Positions 29,785 through 41,294 of a stretch of DNA of 64,000 bases are shown in pieces. Each line of letters opens with the position of its first letter. Position 1 is the stretch's first letter. The stretch is from positions 2,369,501-2,433,500 of the forward strand of contig NZ_CP107048.1 of assembly GCF_025736935.1 (NCBI RefSeq). The letters are read 5' to 3'. The translations under genes and the position numbers were made by a program. The DNA is from Qipengyuania sp. SS22. Lineage in GTDB: Bacteria > Pseudomonadota > Alphaproteobacteria > Sphingomonadales > Sphingomonadaceae. The notes below the pieces were generated by a model, which saw nothing but the letters and a program-made list of their open reading frames with translations, ran no database searches and was not told the DNA's origin.

Positions 29785-30879
29785 TCAGGCCGCTTCGTTC
29801 GGCTCCGTTGGGACGACCGCGGGTTCGCGCTGTTCGGCAAAGATGCCCCAGGCGGCGAGGAACAGGCCGCAGATCAGCGGGCCGACCACGATCCCCGACA
29901 GGCCCATGAGCGCGATGCCGCCAAGCGTCGTCACGAGGATCAGCCAGTCGGGAATACCGGTATCACGTCCCACCAGGATCGGGCGCAGAACATTGTCCGC
30001 CATCCCGATCAGCGCAACGCCCGAGATGATCACCGCCACACCCTGCCACAGCGCCCCGGTGGCAAGCAGGTAGATCGCGGCGGGCGCCCAGACGATCGCC
30101 GGGCCAAGCGCGGGCAATAGCGAGGCGATCGCCATGATCACGCCGAGCAGCAGCACCGAGGGAAGGCCGACGATCCAGAAAGTCAGCGCTCCCAGCGCGC
30201 CCTGCACCAGACCGACCACGACCGAGCCCTTGATCGTCGCGCGCACAATGGTGAGGAAGCGTTCGGCCAGCCGGTTGGCGACCTGCCGCTCCATCGGCAG
30301 CGCAGCGATGATCGCCGCGCCGATTGTGCGTCCATCGCGCAGCAGGAAAAAGCCAACATAGAGCGCGATCCCGAAGCCGAGCACGAAACCGAATACGCTG
30401 CCGCCGAGCGCTATCGCCTGCGTCGCGATCAAACCGAGGCTGGCCTGCACGAACGCGGTCGCGCGTTGCTGGATCGCGCCGAGATCGCCGAACCCGGCAT
30501 TGGCGAGCGAGGCCTGGATATTGGCGGGCAGTGCCGCGAAGACCTGTTCGAAATACATCGCGACATCGATGTCGCCTTGCTGGAAGGCGACGAAGACACC
30601 CGCCGCCTCATTGACCACTTCGCTGCCGATCCACAGCGCGGGCAGGACCACTGCGAACAGGATCACCACCATGCTGGCGAGCGCGGCCTGGCTTTCCTTT
30701 TCGGGGCGCCGTGCGAGGAACCAGCGATAGAGCGGCTCGAACATGATCGCGCCCAACATCGCCCACAGCAGTGGGCGCGCGAAGGGCAGCACCACGGCGA
30801 GCAGTGCTGCCGAAACCAGCGCGAGGAAAAGCAGGAACCCGCCCCGCTCGACCGGTCTGACTATGGCCCTCCCCTCCAT
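29785..30879 (-). CDS. AI-2E family (PF01594) transporter
   Basis: A 364-residue membrane protein with about seven to eight helices: two pairs at the N-terminus, a helical extracytoplasmic region (about 90-150), and a C-terminal block containing ASLLPALGPAIVWAPAAIYL and DNVLRPILVGRDTGIPDWLILVTTLGGIALMGLSGIVVGPL, the signature of the family. Members include TqsA, and Na+/H+ antiporters in some bacteria, so the name does not fix the substrate. The ATG lies 4 bp after the gyrB stop, so it is probably read as the second gene of a gyrB transcript. Confidence 0.9.
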   Translation of the reverse strand: MEGRAIVRPVERGGFLLFLALVSAALLAVVLPFARPLLWAMLGAIMFEPLYRWFLARRPEKESQAALASMVVILFAVVLPALWIGSEVVNEAAGVFVAFQQGDIDVAMYFEQVFAALPANIQASLANAGFGDLGAIQQRATAFVQASLGLIATQAIALGGSVFGFVLGFGIALYVGFFLLRDGRTIGAAIIAALPMERQVANRLAERFLTIVRATIKGSVVVGLVQGALGALTFWIVGLPSVLLLGVIMAIASLLPALGPAIVWAPAAIYLLATGALWQGVAVIISGVALIGMADNVLRPILVGRDTGIPDWLILVTTLGGIALMGLSGIVVGPLICGLFLAAWGIFAEQREPAVVPTEPNEAA

Positions 30880-30883
30880 TCGG

Positions 30884-33457
<2,574 letters not shown>

Positions 33458-33468
33458 TTACCCACAGA

Positions 33469-33495
33469 TTGCAGCCGGCCCGGTTTCGGCTGCAA
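33469..33495. promoter_or_regulatory. Inverted repeat between divergent gyrB and sdaA
   Basis: Perfect 8-bp arms TTGCAGCC and GGCTGCAA with an 11-bp spacer lie in the 120-bp gap between the two divergent starts. Spacing and position suit a dimeric regulator acting on one or both genes. The factor is unknown; a hairpin in the sdaA leader is also possible. Confidence 0.45.
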
Positions 33496-33535
33496 CCGGT
33501 TGCTTTCGTGGCCTGAAAAGCCCATTTCGAGGGCC

Positions 33536-34921
33536 ATGCTTTCGGTGCTCGACATCTTCCGGATCGGGATCGGTCCCTCCTCCTCGCACACGGTCGGACC
33601 GATGCGGATCGCACGGACCTTCGTGCGCGCACTGGCGAAGTCGGGCAAGCTCGACAGGACGGCGCGTGTCACGGTGGAATTGCAGGGTTCGCTAGCACTG
33701 ACCGGTGTCGGACACGGCACGGTCGATGCGAGCATCCTCGGCCTGATCGGCTTCGCGCCCGACACCACCTGTCCCGACGACGCTGCGGCTGCACTCGAGC
33801 GGGTGCGCGAGGATCGGCGGCTGGTGCTGGCGGGCAAACGCGAAATCGCCTTCGATCCGGCGGCGGATATCGATCTTGCCGGGCATATCATTCCCGACTT
33901 GCATCCCAACGGGATGAAGCTGGCGGCCTTCGATGCCGCTGGGGAGCGGTTGTCCCAGCGGACCTATTATTCGACAGGGGGCGGGTTCGTCGCCTCCGAG
34001 GCGCAATTGCAGCGCAAGCCCAAGGATGACCGGATCAACACCGGCACGCGGGTGCCGCATGATTTCGGTTCGGCGGAGGAGCTGCTCGCCGCCTGCGCCC
34101 AGACCGGCCTGTCGATCGCCGACCTGATCCTTGCCAATGAAGACAGCTTCCGCCCGCGCGAGAAAACGCTCGCGGGGATCGACCGCGTCGCCAGCGCGAT
34201 GGACCAGTGCATCGATCGCGGCCTGCACCAGCGCGGCATCCTGCCCGGCGGGCTCAAGGTGGCGCGGCGCGCGCCCGATCTGTGGGACAAGCTGTCCGCC
34301 AATCCGCAATCGAACGAGCGCGAGCAATTGTTCGACTGGCTCAATTGCTATGCGATGGCGGTCAACGAGGAGAACGCCGCCGGGGGCCGCGTTGTAACCG
34401 CGCCGACCAACGGTGCTGCTGGGATCATCCCTGCCGTAATCCGCTTCTACTGCACGACAACCGGCGACGGCCCGTGCCGTGACAGCCGCCGTACCTTCCT
34501 GCTGACCGCCGGCGCGATCGGCCTGCTCTATAAGCAACGTGCGAGCATTTCGGGCGCGGAAATGGGGTGCCAGGGCGAAGTGGGCGTGGCCTGTTCTATG
34601 GCCGCCGGCGGACTGGCGGCGCTGTGGGGCGCCTCGCCCGCGCAGGTTGCCTGCGCTGCGGAGATCGGGATGGAGCACAATCTCGGCCTGACCTGCGACC
34701 CGGTCGGCGGGCTGGTCCAGGTGCCCTGTATCGAACGCAACGCGATCGGCGCGGTCAAGGCGGTCAATGCTGCGCGGCTCGCGCTACACCGGACCGAGGC
34801 GGAGACCTGCGTCAGCCTCGACCAGGTGATCGAGACGATGCGGCAGACCGGCCTCGACATGTCCTCGAAATACAAGGAAACGAGCCAGGGCGGTCTCGCG
34901 GTCAATGTGATCGAATGCTGA
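33536..34921 (+). CDS. sdaA: L-serine ammonia-lyase, iron-sulphur dependent
   Basis: A 461-residue single-chain serine deaminase that converts L-serine to pyruvate and ammonia with a [4Fe-4S] cluster. It begins [26 protein letters not shown], the family signature (SSSHT), and the cluster ligands are expected among Cys in [17 protein letters not shown] and [19 protein letters not shown]. The length matches E. coli SdaA. A much longer upstream reading frame exists but reads through the antisense of gyrB and is not coding. It diverges from gyrB across a 120-bp region containing an inverted repeat. Confidence 0.95.
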   Translation: MLSVLDIFRIGIGPSSSHTVGPMRIARTFVRALAKSGKLDRTARVTVELQGSLALTGVGHGTVDASILGLIGFAPDTTCPDDAAAALERVREDRRLVLAGKREIAFDPAADIDLAGHIIPDLHPNGMKLAAFDAAGERLSQRTYYSTGGGFVASEAQLQRKPKDDRINTGTRVPHDFGSAEELLAACAQTGLSIADLILANEDSFRPREKTLAGIDRVASAMDQCIDRGLHQRGILPGGLKVARRAPDLWDKLSANPQSNEREQLFDWLNCYAMAVNEENAAGGRVVTAPTNGAAGIIPAVIRFYCTTTGDGPCRDSRRTFLLTAGAIGLLYKQRASISGAEMGCQGEVGVACSMAAGGLAALWGASPAQVACAAEIGMEHNLGLTCDPVGGLVQVPCIERNAIGAVKAVNAARLALHRTEAETCVSLDQVIETMRQTGLDMSSKYKETSQGGLAVNVIEC

Positions 34922-35619
34922 TGCTGCTCGTCGTAGTGCTGGTGGTCTCGGGCGCTTTGGTCGCCGGGGCAGCATGGGGCATCTACGGCAAGCTCCCCAA
35001 CCGGGTCGAAGGGTTCCTCGTCGCGCTGGCTGGTGGTGCCCTGCTGCTTTCGGTAACGAGCGAGCTGATCGAGCCCTCGATCGCCAAGAGCAGCGTGTTC
35101 CACGCCATGCTCGGCGTCGGGGCGGGGGCGATCGTCTTTGCCGTGGCGGACTATCTGATCGACGAGAAATGGGGCTCGAACCGCGGCGGCGGCCTGCTGG
35201 CGGCGATCACGCTCGACGGCATCCCGGAAAACCTTGCGCTGGGTGTCGCGCTGATCGGCGCGGGCGGGATGGAAGTTGCCGCGCTCGCGGGATCGATCTT
35301 GCTGTCCAACCTGCCGGAAGCCGCGGGCGGCGCGCGCGCCATGACCGCCGACGGGCGCTCCAAGGGCTCCGTGATGCTGCTCTGGATCGGCACCGCGGCG
35401 CTGCTCGCGCTCGCCGCAATCGTCGGCAATCTCGCGCTGGCCGGGGTCGGCGAGGGCACGCTGGCGGTGATCCGCTGCTTTGCCGCCGGGGCAGTGGTCG
35501 CGAGCCTTGCGACCGAAGTCTTCCCGCGGGCTTTCCGCGAGGATCGCCACTGGGCGGGCATCGCCACTGCGCTGGGCGTCATTCTCGCCTTTTCACTCGG
35601 CAACCTCGCTGGCGGCTAG
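34915..35619 (+). CDS. ZIP-family metal transporter
   Basis: A 234-residue membrane protein with about seven to eight short helices. The segments AITLDGIPENLALGVALIG and ILLSNLPEAAGGARAM contain the paired metal-site residues (DGIPEN and SNLPEA) typical of ZIP transporters, although the usual His residues of HxxPEG are replaced by Asp and Asn, which may alter metal choice. The start overlaps the sdaA stop; a second ATG at 34921 is possible. Import of Zn2+, Fe2+ or Mn2+ is inferred from the family. Confidence 0.78.
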   Translation: MLMLLVVVLVVSGALVAGAAWGIYGKLPNRVEGFLVALAGGALLLSVTSELIEPSIAKSSVFHAMLGVGAGAIVFAVADYLIDEKWGSNRGGGLLAAITLDGIPENLALGVALIGAGGMEVAALAGSILLSNLPEAAGGARAMTADGRSKGSVMLLWIGTAALLALAAIVGNLALAGVGEGTLAVIRCFAAGAVVASLATEVFPRAFREDRHWAGIATALGVILAFSLGNLAGG

Positions 35620-35651
35620 ACAGCGCCGCGTGCCGCGATAGGGTGCGCCGC

Positions 35652-37205
35652 ATGGGAGAGACACAAAAAGCAGCGCTGACCGAAACTTTCGGCAGCTTTC
35701 CGCATATCATCGCCGCCAATGCCGCCGCACTGGATAGCCAGATCGCGATGCGCGACGACGAGGACGAGCTGAGCTGGGCCGAGCTGGGCGACCGGGTCGA
35801 ACGGATCGCCGCGCGGCTGGTCGCGGACGGGCTGGAGCGGGGGCAGGCAGTGGCGATCCTCGGCTATTCCTCGATTCCCTATGCGCTCGTCTTTCTCGCC
35901 GCGGTGCGCGCGGGCGGGGTTGCCGCGCCGCTGACCACCAGCGCCAGTCCCGGCCAATTGGCGGGCATGGCGCGCGATTCGGGCGCGCAGCATATTTTCA
36001 TCGACCGCGCGAAGTTGGCCGAACTGGGCGAGGATTGCTTCCCGGACATGACGCGGATCGTGCTCGACGAGGAGCTCGCCGGGTGGATGGCACCCGAAGG
36101 CACGCAGGCGCCCGCGTTCGAGCCGCAGCCGAGTGATCCGTTCAATATAATCTATTCCTCTGGCACGACGGGCGTCCCCAAGGGCATCGTTCATTCACAC
36201 CAGATGCGCTGGCGGCAATTTGCCAGCACGGCATCGAGCTGGCTGGAAAGCGGCCTGCCCGTCCGCACGCTCGCCTCGACCCCGCTTTATTCGAACACCA
36301 CCATGGTCGCCTTCCTGCCGCCGCTGCTGGCGGGTGGGACGGTGCGCGTGATGCGCAAGTTCGATGCCCTGCGCTGGCTCGAATATGCGCAGGCGGACCG
36401 CGCTACGGCGACCATGCTGGTCCCGGTCCAGTACCGGCGGTTGATGGAGGAGCCCCGGTTCGACGAATTCGACCTGTCCGCCATGCAGCTGAAATATTGC
36501 ACCTCCGCGCCCTTCCCCGCGGAATTGAAGCGCGAGGTGCTGGCGCGGATGCCGGGTGCGCTGATCGAGATCTATTCGATGACCGAAGGCGGGGTCGTCT
36601 GCCTGCTCGAAGCGCACAAGTTTCCCGACAAGTTGCATACGGTGGGCCGGCCCGCGCCGGGCAGCGAGCTCAAGGTGCTCGACGATGCGGACCAGCCGGT
36701 CGCGCCGGGGACGCCGGGCAATCTCATCGGACGCAGCCAGACGATGATGGCGGGGTACAAGAACCAGCCCGACAAGACGCGCGAAGGGTATTGGACCGAC
36801 CCGGAGACGGGCGAGGTGTGGCAGCGCATGGGCGATATCGGCCGTGTCGATGCCGACGGCTTTGTCGAACTGGTCGGCCGCGCGAAGGACATGATCATTT
36901 CGGGCGGCTTCAACATCTTCCCGGTCGATCTCGAGGATGAATTGTCCAAGGAAGCCGATGTGGTCGAGGCCGCGGTGATCGGCGTGCCCAGCGCGCGCTG
37001 GGGCGAAACTCCCGTGGGGTTCGTGACGCTGGCGCAGGGCGCGCGCGATTGCGAAGCGATTCGCGAAGCGGTCAATGCGCGGCTGGGCAAGACCCAGCGG
37101 CTGGCGCAGCTCCATAGGATCGCGGATATGCCGCGCAGCCATATCGGCAAGCTGCTCAAGACCGATCTGCGCGACGAGGCCGGTCGGCGCGGCCTGCCCG
37201 ACTGA
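35652..37205 (+). CDS. AMP-dependent synthetase/ligase (class I adenylate-forming)
   Basis: A 517-residue acyl-CoA ligase-like enzyme. The phosphate-binding loop is IYSSGTTGVPKGIVHSH, the adenine-binding region is YSMTEGGVVCLLEAH, the hinge motif is LVGRAKDMIISGGFNIFPVDLED, and the C-terminal Lys is in IGKLLKTDLRD. All catalytic residues appear present. It belongs to the same superfamily as the ligase at 15.8-17.5 kb but is not a close copy. The acid substrate is unknown. It follows the ZIP gene by 32 bp, probably as an independent unit. Confidence 0.86.
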   Translation: MGETQKAALTETFGSFPHIIAANAAALDSQIAMRDDEDELSWAELGDRVERIAARLVADGLERGQAVAILGYSSIPYALVFLAAVRAGGVAAPLTTSASPGQLAGMARDSGAQHIFIDRAKLAELGEDCFPDMTRIVLDEELAGWMAPEGTQAPAFEPQPSDPFNIIYSSGTTGVPKGIVHSHQMRWRQFASTASSWLESGLPVRTLASTPLYSNTTMVAFLPPLLAGGTVRVMRKFDALRWLEYAQADRATATMLVPVQYRRLMEEPRFDEFDLSAMQLKYCTSAPFPAELKREVLARMPGALIEIYSMTEGGVVCLLEAHKFPDKLHTVGRPAPGSELKVLDDADQPVAPGTPGNLIGRSQTMMAGYKNQPDKTREGYWTDPETGEVWQRMGDIGRVDADGFVELVGRAKDMIISGGFNIFPVDLEDELSKEADVVEAAVIGVPSARWGETPVGFVTLAQGARDCEAIREAVNARLGKTQRLAQLHRIADMPRSHIGKLLKTDLRDEAGRRGLPD

Positions 37206-37609
37206 GCGGGCGGGCGGCGCAGCGCTTCGAGACGCGGCGCCGACTTCTTGGGGGGAGGGAGAGGAATGTCGGCGGCCGCGTCTCTACTCGCTGCCATATC
37301 GCCTCGCCGGTGCGGAGGGCCGAGGGCCGGCCGCCGTGGCGAGGAAGGCCAGAAACGCGGCTGCTTGGGGGGCCGACGCTTCTGTAAATCGTCCGGGACG
37401 GGAGTGTCAGGGTTCACCGTCCGGCTGTGAGGCGTGTAATAATCTTACTCGCCCGCGAACGAAAGTGAGAAAACTTTGAAAGATGTTGCGATTTGCGCAA
37501 CCAAGCTTTCGCCGCCACCTACCGCTGCGGCCCAAAACGAACGGTGCCGCCAGGACCGAGGTCGTGGCGGCACCGCAATATCCTGCAATCGCGCATGCAG
37601 GAGAGTGGC
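37206..37609. other. 404-bp gap with no convincing gene
   Basis: This gap lies between the convergent ligase and urcA genes. It contains a G-rich block (about 37250-37275), a small perfect stem of six base pairs at 37485-37501, and the urcA terminator at 37542-37575. A 54-codon ORF (37266-37430) has a purine-rich stretch before its ATG but an unnatural Arg/Gly composition, so it is not called. No RNA gene was recognised. Confidence 0.5.
37542..37575 (-). terminator. Rho-independent terminator for urcA
   Basis: A perfect 11-bp inverted repeat (CGGTGCCGCCA, complement at 37565-37575) with a 12-nt loop lies 35 bp beyond the urcA stop. On the minus strand it is followed by a run of T (TTCGTTTTGGG). 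It would also face transcripts coming from the ligase gene on the other strand, but the T-run fits only the minus strand. Confidence 0.8.
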
Positions 37610-37912
37610 TTAGCGGACCTGTGCCAGCTTTGCCGAGGTCTTCAGCGTGATCATCTTACGCGCCGATGCGACCAGCGAAGCCTTGCAGCGACGATCGTAG
37701 GAGAAAGCGTTGACCGACAGCGCGTCGGGGTGGGTGCAGGCGGCTTCGGCGGCATCCGCAACGCGCTCGCGCAGGACGTCGACCTGGTCGGGATCGCGCA
37801 GGTCGATGTCGTTGAATTCGACTTCGATGCTGACTTCGCTGCGTTCGGCCTGAGCCGGGGTGTGGATGAGTGCGGCAACGACGAGGCTGGCGAGAAACTG
37901 GCGGTACTTCAT
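37610..37912 (-). CDS. UrcA-family secreted protein
   Basis: A 100-residue protein with a signal peptide (residues 1-22, ending PAQA) and the UrcA pattern: VEFNDIDLRDPDQVDVLRERVADAAEAACTHPDA, then YDRRCKASLVASA, with two Cys that probably pair. The family is common in Sphingomonadales and Caulobacterales, often as stand-alone genes; function is unknown. The gene is monocistronic, ends in a strong hairpin terminator, and diverges from guaA across 210 bp. Confidence 0.88.
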   Translation of the reverse strand: MKYRQFLASLVVAALIHTPAQAERSEVSIEVEFNDIDLRDPDQVDVLRERVADAAEAACTHPDALSVNAFSYDRRCKASLVASARKMITLKTSAKLAQVR

Positions 37913-38122
37913 GAGCGTCTCCTGGGGTAGAGGTTAGCGCTCTTCAGACATCCTCGGCCTTGTTCTTGATCGCGATTGTGCATTGCAGCATGAGTGTTCG
38001 CAAGTGCAAAATACGCGACAATAGGTTGTAAGCGATGCATCTTCGCCGCGGGGCGCGGGATATGACCGGCAGCAGCGCTGCGAATGCTGGACAGGCGATG
38101 CGCGCTGCCCTTATCGGGACCC

Positions 38123-39697
38123 ATGCAGCCCGAACACCTCCCCGATTCCATCCTGATCGTCGATTTCGGTAGCCAGGTTACCCAGCTCATCGCGCGCCGC
38201 GTGCGCGAAGCCGGGGTCTATTCCGAGATCGCCCCCTTCACCCAGGCGGAGGAGGCGTTCCACCGGCTCCAGCCCAAGGGCATCATCCTGTCGGGCTCGC
38301 CCGCCAGCGTCTGCGACGAGGGCAGCCCGCGCGCGCCGCAGGTGCTGTTCGACAGCGGCCTGCCGATCCTCGGCATCTGTTATGGCCAGCAGGTGATGAC
38401 CGAGCAGCTCGGCGGCGAGGTTCGTCCGGGGCATGAAACCGGCGAAGGCGGCGAATTCGGCCGCGCCTATCTCACCGTGTCGGAAGAGTGCGCGCTATTC
38501 GACGGGCTATGGCAGACCGGCGAGCGCCACCAGGTGTGGATGAGCCACGGCGACAAGGTCACCCGCTTCGCCCCCGGTTTCGGCATCGTCGCCACAAGCG
38601 ACGGCGCGCCCTTCGCGGTCATCGCCGACGAGAAGCGCCAGTATTACGGCACGCAATTCCACCCCGAAGTGGTCCACACGCCCGATGGCGGCAAGCTGCT
38701 GGCAAATTTCGTGCGCCATGTCTGCGGGCTCGCGGGCGACTGGACCATGGCCGAGTTTCGCCGCACCAAGATCGAGGAAATCCGCGCACAGGTGGGTGAC
38801 GGCAAGGTCATCTGCGGTCTTTCGGGCGGAGTCGATTCGGCGGTTGCCGCAGTGCTCATCCACGAAGCGATCGGCGACCAGCTGACCTGTGTCTTTGTCG
38901 ATCACGGCCTGATGCGGATGAACGAGGCCGAGCAGGTCGTCACCCTGTTCCGCGACCACTACAACATCCCGCTGGTGCATGTGAACGCCGAGGAAATGTT
39001 CCTCGCGGGCCTTGCAGGCCAGACCGACCCCGAAAAGAAGCGCAAGTTCATCGGCGGCGCCTTCATCGACCTGTTCGAGGCCGAGGCTGCCAAGATCGGC
39101 GGCGCCGATTTCCTCGCGCAAGGGACGCTGTATCCCGATGTGATCGAAAGCGTCAGCTTCACCGGCGGGCCATCGGTCACGATTAAGAGCCACCACAATG
39201 TCGGCGGCCTGCCCGAGCGGATGAACATGAAGCTGGTCGAGCCCTTGCGCGAACTGTTCAAGGACGAGGTCCGCGAACTGGGCCGCGAGCTGGGCCTGCC
39301 CGAAATCTTCGTTGGCCGCCATCCCTTCCCCGGGCCGGGCCTCGCGATCCGTATTCCGGGCGAGGTCACCAAGGAGCGCTGCGACATCCTGCGCAAGGCC
39401 GATGCCGTCTATCTCGAGGAGATCCGCAATGCGGGGCTCTACGATGCGATCTGGCAGGCGTTTGTGGTGCTGCTGCCGGTCAAGACGGTCGGCGTGATGG
39501 GCGACGGGCGTACCTATGACAGCGTCTGCGGCCTGCGCGCGGTGACCAGCACCGATGGCATGACCGCCGATGTCTATCCTTTTGACAGTTCCTTCCTCAG
39601 CCGCGTTGCGACCCGCATCATCAACGAGGTGCAGGGCATCAACCGGGTGGTCTACGATTACACATCGAAGCCCCCCGGCACGATCGAGTGGGAATAG
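38123..39697 (+). CDS. guaA: GMP synthase (glutamine-hydrolysing)
   Basis: A 524-residue enzyme converting XMP to GMP. The N-terminal class I glutaminase shows the nucleophile in [11 protein letters not shown] and the His-Glu pair in [11 protein letters not shown]; the ATP-pyrophosphatase domain shows [12 protein letters not shown] near residue 235; and the C-terminal dimer domain ends [14 protein letters not shown], the invariant tail. The ATG at 38123 gives the standard length; 38084 is rejected. The tail overlaps the GTG of the following exporter gene by 10 nt. Confidence 0.97.
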   Translation: MQPEHLPDSILIVDFGSQVTQLIARRVREAGVYSEIAPFTQAEEAFHRLQPKGIILSGSPASVCDEGSPRAPQVLFDSGLPILGICYGQQVMTEQLGGEVRPGHETGEGGEFGRAYLTVSEECALFDGLWQTGERHQVWMSHGDKVTRFAPGFGIVATSDGAPFAVIADEKRQYYGTQFHPEVVHTPDGGKLLANFVRHVCGLAGDWTMAEFRRTKIEEIRAQVGDGKVICGLSGGVDSAVAAVLIHEAIGDQLTCVFVDHGLMRMNEAEQVVTLFRDHYNIPLVHVNAEEMFLAGLAGQTDPEKKRKFIGGAFIDLFEAEAAKIGGADFLAQGTLYPDVIESVSFTGGPSVTIKSHHNVGGLPERMNMKLVEPLRELFKDEVRELGRELGLPEIFVGRHPFPGPGLAIRIPGEVTKERCDILRKADAVYLEEIRNAGLYDAIWQAFVVLLPVKTVGVMGDGRTYDSVCGLRAVTSTDGMTADVYPFDSSFLSRVATRIINEVQGINRVVYDYTSKPPGTIEWE

Positions 39698-40551
39698 ACG
39701 CGAGCAAACCGCGCGGGGCAGCCGCGGCTGCACGCCCGTTCGGGCTCGCGACGGTTCTCGTCCTCGCCAGCCTCGCGGTGCTGGCCTTTGCCGGCAATTC
39801 GCTCATCGCGCGTTATGCGCTCGCCGGAGGGGGGATCACGCCGATCGCCTTTTCGGTGGTCCGGCTGGCAGCCGGCGCGATCGTACTTGCGCCGCTGCTG
39901 CTGGGGCGCGGCGGGACATGGAATTTCGGGGCGGGGCTCAGCCTGTTCGCCTATGTCGCGATGTTTTCCTGGGCCTATGTCGAACTGCCCGCTGCAACCG
40001 GCGCGCTGATCCTGTTTGCCGTCGTCCAGGCGACTATTTTGCTCGCCGGCATAGTCCGCGGCGAACGGGTCGGCTGGCTCGGGTGGACGGGCCTCGTGCT
40101 CTCGCTCTCGGGTCTGGCGGTGCTGCTGGTTCCGCAAGTGCAGGGCGGACGACTGTTGCCGTCGGCATTCATGGCGACCGCCGGGATTGCGTGGGGCGCC
40201 TATACGATGATCGGGCGGGCGTCCGCCGGGGCGGGCAGCTATACGGCGCGCAGCTTTGCCATCGGCGCAGTGCTGGCGCTGCCATTGCTAGCCTTCGACA
40301 TGACGGTGCCCGAAACCCGCGGGCTGCTGCTCGCGATCCTCTCGGGTGCGGTTACCTCGGGGCTTGGCTATGTCATCTGGAACCGCGTTTCCCCATCGCT
40401 GGGGCTGGCGACGTTGGCGACCGTCCAGCTGGCCACGCCATTGGTCGCGGCGCTGGGCGGCATCGCCTTGCTCGATGAGCTGGTGACCAACGAGCTGATC
40501 GTGGCGGGGGTGCTGATCGTGACCGGCATCGGCCTGACACTGCGGCGCTGA
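39688..40551 (+). CDS. EamA/DMT-superfamily transporter
   Basis: A 287-residue protein with ten hydrophobic helices in two EamA repeats; the first begins [28 protein letters not shown] and the second [17 protein letters not shown]. RhaT/YdcZ-like metabolite exporters belong here; the substrate is unknown. The GTG at 39688 overlaps the last codons of guaA, so expression is likely linked. The next gene starts 4 bp beyond its stop. Confidence 0.86.
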   Translation: MGIDASKPRGAAAAARPFGLATVLVLASLAVLAFAGNSLIARYALAGGGITPIAFSVVRLAAGAIVLAPLLLGRGGTWNFGAGLSLFAYVAMFSWAYVELPAATGALILFAVVQATILLAGIVRGERVGWLGWTGLVLSLSGLAVLLVPQVQGGRLLPSAFMATAGIAWGAYTMIGRASAGAGSYTARSFAIGAVLALPLLAFDMTVPETRGLLLAILSGAVTSGLGYVIWNRVSPSLGLATLATVQLATPLVAALGGIALLDELVTNELIVAGVLIVTGIGLTLRR

Positions 40552-40555
40552 CGCG

Positions 40556-41257
40556 ATGCTGCCGCTGGGTCCCGATCCGCGCACCGCGACGCTTCGCCGC
40601 CTGCAGGCGCTGCTGGTCCAGCGCTTCGGGCATATCGAGCGCGCGGCAGCCGAATGGCGCCAGCCCGAATGGGTGCTGGTGCAAGGCGTGATCGGCGCGC
40701 GGACCAAGTCCGAGGTTTCGAACGCCGCTACCGACCGGCTGCTGCAGCGCTGGGGCAGTTGGGAAGCGGTGGCGACGGTACCGCTGGAGGATCTGCAGGC
40801 CGAACTCGCGACGCAGACTTATCCCAATGTCGCCGCCGAACGCCTGCAGGCGAGCCTTGCGGCGTTGATCGATTTGCGCGGCGCGGTGGATATTGCGCAC
40901 CTCGCCGACATGGACACCGAAGCGGCGATGGACTGGCTCGAACAACTTCCCGGTGTCGGCCGCAAGATCGCCGCGGGCGTGATGAACGCCAGCACGCTCG
41001 ACCGCCGCGCGATCGTGCTCGACGGGCATCATACGCGCATCCTCCAGCGCATGGGGCTGGTCCCGCCCAAGGCGGGCACCGCGCGCGCGTTCGCGTCGAT
41101 CATGCCCGCCATGCCCGAGGATTGGTCGGGTGCCCAATTCGACGAACATCACCTGCTGATGAAGAAGCTGGGGCAGACCTGGTGCCGCCCCTCCGCCCCC
41201 GATTGCCCCAATTGCGCCGCGCAGGCGCTGTGCGAGACGGGTCGCCGCCGCGCCTGA
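40556..41257 (+). CDS. Endonuclease III-family DNA glycosylase/AP lyase
   Basis: A 233-residue HhH-GPD base-excision repair protein. The helix-hairpin-helix LPGVGRKIAAGVM carries the lyase Lys, the catalytic Asp is in VLDGHHTRIL (aligned with VDTHVFRV of Nth), and the C-terminal cluster motif is C-x6-C-x2-C-x5-C (CRPSAPDCPNCAAQALC), so the [4Fe-4S] loop is intact. The flanks differ enough from E. coli Nth that it is probably a second, divergent paralogue; base specificity is unknown. It lies 4 bp after the DMT transporter gene. Confidence 0.85.
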   Translation: MLPLGPDPRTATLRRLQALLVQRFGHIERAAAEWRQPEWVLVQGVIGARTKSEVSNAATDRLLQRWGSWEAVATVPLEDLQAELATQTYPNVAAERLQASLAALIDLRGAVDIAHLADMDTEAAMDWLEQLPGVGRKIAAGVMNASTLDRRAIVLDGHHTRILQRMGLVPPKAGTARAFASIMPAMPEDWSGAQFDEHHLLMKKLGQTWCRPSAPDCPNCAAQALCETGRRRA

Positions 41258-41294
41258 TTGCGGTGCGCGCAGGCTTGCGCCACAAGGGGCGGCA

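Noticed and set aside
37266..37430. 54-codon ORF in the gap before urcA
   Set aside because: A purine-rich stretch lies before the ATG, but the translated sequence is Arg/Gly-rich without a hydrophobic or folded pattern.
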